Below, piece by piece: positions 16,505-18,820 of a DNA stretch of 18,820 nucleotides (its first letter is position 1; each line of letters begins with the position of its first letter). This stretch comes from JAGXKT01 sp964531695 (GTDB lineage: Bacteria > Planctomycetota > Phycisphaerae > SM23-33), in NCBI GenBank assembly GCA_964531695.1, contig CAZHEH010000041.1:1-18820 (forward strand), given 5' to 3'. The translations under genes and the position numbers were made by a program. The notes under the pieces were generated by a model. That model saw only the letters and a list, made by a program, of their open reading frames with translations, was not told the origin of the DNA and did no database searches.

Positions 16505-16640
16505 GTGACGGCGGCCGACAGCAAGACGCCGGCAATGGTTGGATTCGCGAGCGGATCACTCGCAGCGAGTACCTTGTCACACTGCATGCGGGCCGTGCCC
16601 GTGCTTCGGGCTTCCTAGCATCGCAAGATATGCAACAGAT

Positions 16641-18820
16641 ATGACTACGGAACTGCCCAAGACCTACGACCCCGCCGCCGTCGAGCAGGAGGTCTACGCG
16701 CGCTGGACGGAGAGCGGCGCCTTTCACGCCGAGCCCGGCTGCGAGCCGCGGGACGCCTACTGCATCGTCATCCCCCCGCCGAACGTCACGGCCCCGCTGC
16801 ACCTCGGCCACGCGCTGAACAACGCACTGCAGGACGTCCTGGTTCGCTGTCGGCGCATGCAGGGCAAGACCGCTCTGTGGATGCCCGGCACGGACCACGC
16901 CGGCATCGCTACGCAGACGGTCGTCGAAAAGCGCATCCTCGCCGAGGAGGGCAAGCGCCGCACCGACTTCCCGCGCGAGGCCTTCGTCGAGCGAATCCAG
17001 AGCTGGAAAGACGAGTACGAGGCGCGCATCACGAAACAGCTCCAGACGATGGGCTGCTCGTGCGACTGGCGGCGGCAGCGGTTCACCATGGACGAGGTCT
17101 GCGCCCAGGCCGTCCGCGAGACGTTCTTCCGACTGTTCCGCGACGGGCTGATCTACCGCGGCAAGCGGCTGGTCAACTGGGACCCGGCCACACAGACCGT
17201 CCTGGCCGACGACGAGGTCGAGCACGAGCAGGTCCACGGCCACTTCTGGTACATGCGCTACCCGCTGGTGGAGCCGGTTGAGGTAATTGGTGAGCTATGC
17301 GAGCACGTCACTGTGGCCACCACCCGGCCGGAGACGATGCTGGGCGACACGGCCGTGGCGATGAACCCCGCCGACCCGCGGGTCGACGCGCTCATCGGCA
17401 AGAAGGTGCGGCTGCCCATCGTCGGGCGGGAGATTCCGATTATCGCCGACGAGCACGTGGTCATGCCGGACGCGGACAGCGAGGACGAGAAGGCCCGCTT
17501 CGGCACCGGCTTCCTCAAGGTCACGCCCGCCCACGACCCGGACGACTACCAGATCGGCCAGCGGCACGACCTGCCGATGGTCAACGTGATGGCCCCGGAC
17601 GGCAGCATCTCCGACGCCCACGGCTGGGAGGACTGCGACGCGCCGGAGGCGCAGAACCTTGTCGGCATGGACCGCTTCGAGGCCCGCGAGGCCGTGGTCG
17701 AGTTCTTCCGCCAGGAGGGGTTGCTGTCCGACGTCCGCGAGTATGTCCACCAAGTCGGTCACAGCTATCGCAGCCACGTGCCCATCGAGCCGTATCTGTC
17801 GGATCAGTGGTACGTGGCGGTCAAACGACCCAGTTCGGAGATCGGAGAGCGGAGTTCGGAGTGGGCAGAGCAGCATCCGGAACTGGTCGAGCAGCGCGGC
17901 GGTACGGCGTATCTGAAGGATACGGACGTTCCGGTCAACTCGCTGGCCGGGCTGGCGCTGGCGCCGCTGCTCGATGGCCGGCTGAAGTTCACACCCGACC
18001 GCTACGCCAGGACCTACCAGACCTGGCTGGAGAACCTGCGCGACTGGCCCATCAGCCGGCAGCTCTGGTGGGGACATCGGATTCCGATCTGGACAGAGGA
18101 CCTGGAACTGCCCTCGGACGTCGAGCCGGTCGAGTCGGACCGAGGCCCGGACGCCCAAACGTGCGCTGCACTGGACCGCGCGATGGGCGAGCACTTCGGC
18201 AACGCCCTTCGGCGATTCCCCGAATTCCACTACATCCTGCGTACCGAGCCGCACACGGAGCAGCCCGGCTGGACTCGCACGTACATCTGCGCCCTGGAAG
18301 ACGACCCCGGCGCGACCGCCTGCATCGAGAAGGCCGGCTGGCAGCGCGACCCCGACGTCCTGGACACCTGGTTCAGCAGTGCGTTGTGGCCGTTCAGCAC
18401 GATGGGCTGGCCGGAGGACACGCCGGAGCTGGGCAGCTTCTACCCCGGCGACGTACTGTGCACCGCTCGGGAGATCATCACGCTGTGGGTCAGCCGCATG
18501 GTGATGATGGGGCAATACTGCGTCGGTGACATCCCGTTCGAGGACGTGTTCATCCATGCGATGATCCAGGACGGGCAGGGACGGAAGATGTCCAAGTCCC
18601 TCGGCAACGGCATCGACCCGCTGGACATCATCGACAGCCACGGCGCCGACGCGATGCGGTACACGCTCGTGTCCATGACGACCCAGACGCAGGACGTCCG
18701 CATGCCCGTCGAGGAAATGACCATGCCCGACGGGCGGAAGGTCAACTCCTCGCCCAAGTTCGACGTCGGGCGGAACTTCTGCAACAAGCTGTGGAACGCC
18801 TCGCGGTTCGCCCTGATGAA
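16641..18820 (+). CDS. valS: valyl-tRNA synthetase, N-terminal 726 codons
   Basis: This class I synthetase charges tRNA-Val; the 3' end is off the window. The frame is open from the ATG at 16641 to the edge. The HIGH motif is HLGH at 54-57 within PPPNVTAPLHLGHALNN, the editing domain has TTRPETMLGDTAVA, the core has ENLRDWPISRQLWWGHRIP and DVLDTWFSSALWPFSTMGW, and KMSKS is at 649-653. The anticodon-binding domain is mostly missing. Between LSDQWYVAVK and the LAGLALAPLLDGRLKF segment there is a stretch of about 45 residues longer than in ordinary bacterial ValRS, part of it encoded by a small repeat. The SD is weak. The 136-base gap after cimA holds no gene, no T-box and no clear promoter, so co-transcription with cimA is possible. 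Confidence 0.95.
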   Translation, partial: MTTELPKTYDPAAVEQEVYARWTESGAFHAEPGCEPRDAYCIVIPPPNVTAPLHLGHALNNALQDVLVRCRRMQGKTALWMPGTDHAGIATQTVVEKRILAEEGKRRTDFPREAFVERIQSWKDEYEARITKQLQTMGCSCDWRRQRFTMDEVCAQAVRETFFRLFRDGLIYRGKRLVNWDPATQTVLADDEVEHEQVHGHFWYMRYPLVEPVEVIGELCEHVTVATTRPETMLGDTAVAMNPADPRVDALIGKKVRLPIVGREIPIIADEHVVMPDADSEDEKARFGTGFLKVTPAHDPDDYQIGQRHDLPMVNVMAPDGSISDAHGWEDCDAPEAQNLVGMDRFEAREAVVEFFRQEGLLSDVREYVHQVGHSYRSHVPIEPYLSDQWYVAVKRPSSEIGERSSEWAEQHPELVEQRGGTAYLKDTDVPVNSLAGLALAPLLDGRLKFTPDRYARTYQTWLENLRDWPISRQLWWGHRIPIWTEDLELPSDVEPVESDRGPDAQTCAALDRAMGEHFGNALRRFPEFHYILRTEPHTEQPGWTRTYICALEDDPGATACIEKAGWQRDPDVLDTWFSSALWPFSTMGWPEDTPELGSFYPGDVLCTAREIITLWVSRMVMMGQYCVGDIPFEDVFIHAMIQDGQGRKMSKSLGNGIDPLDIIDSHGADAMRYTLVSMTTQTQDVRMPVEEMTMPDGRKVNSSPKFDVGRNFCNKLWNASRFALM
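17832..17862 (+). repeat. TTCGGAG repeat inside valS
   Basis: AGTTCGGAG occurs at 17832-17840 and 17853-17861, exactly 21 bases (seven codons) apart, with a degenerate ATCGGAG copy between. It encodes SSEIGERSSEW (residues 398-408) and keeps the frame. Repeated TCGGAG-type tracts like this look like a small dispersed repeat, but whether other copies exist in the genome cannot be seen here. Confidence 0.55.

Noticed and set aside
16505..16640. Possible T-box riboswitch before valS
   Set aside because: No T-box sequence, specifier loop or terminator/antiterminator pair is visible in the 136 bases; only small hairpins occur.
17297..18529. A 410-codon plus-strand ORF and a 448-codon minus-strand ORF
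   Set aside because: Both are shadows of valS, which is open from 16641 to the window edge with HIGH and KMSKS motifs.

Overview
The window is high-GC bacterial chromosome, most likely from a planctomycete and perhaps a Phycisphaerae-like lineage. The main grounds are a tRNA-Ile/tRNA-Ala/23S rRNA unit with no 16S gene upstream of it (unlinked rRNA genes are well known in Planctomycetota), tRNA genes without encoded CCA, and housekeeping genes with sigma70-type promoters. The taxonomic call is inference; no database was searched.

Region 1 (1-4828, all minus strand). A lipoprotein gene and a one-TM, TPR-like protein gene form a two-gene operon with its own promoter and a 27-base palindrome at the predicted transcript start. 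Downstream come a strong promoter (3392-3420), a short leader with an intrinsic terminator (3229-3255), tRNA-Ile(GAT), tRNA-Ala(TGC), a spacer with a boxA-like element, and the first ~2.5 kb of 23S rRNA, which runs off the left edge.

Region 2 (5073-7785, plus strand). A small DUF1330-like protein, then rplM-rpsI with its own promoter and terminator, then a DUF502 membrane protein overlapping hpf (ribosome hibernation factor), again with its own promoter.

Region 3 (7988-13289, plus strand). A soluble PTS phosphorelay (EIIA/PtsN-like, HPr, enzyme I), then a DUF2344 (radical-SAM-linked) protein overlapping an RNase E/G gene.

Region 4 (13300-18820). A minus-strand M24-like protein that has lost most metal ligands, a plus-strand leader region, citramalate synthase (cimA), and the first 726 codons of valyl-tRNA synthetase (valS), which runs off the right edge.

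The most interesting element is the ~230-base leader of cimA. It has a good promoter, a 37-codon ORF with an SD and the codon run Val-Val-Ile-Ile-Ala-Val-Ile, a 10-bp antiterminator whose 5' arm contains the leader stop codon, and a competing 10-bp terminator with seven Ts just ahead of cimA. This is the architecture of ribosome-mediated transcription attenuation, and the control codons match the isoleucine pathway that cimA feeds. A less certain promoter/short ORF/terminator arrangement, also with a possible competing fold, precedes the 16S-less rRNA unit.
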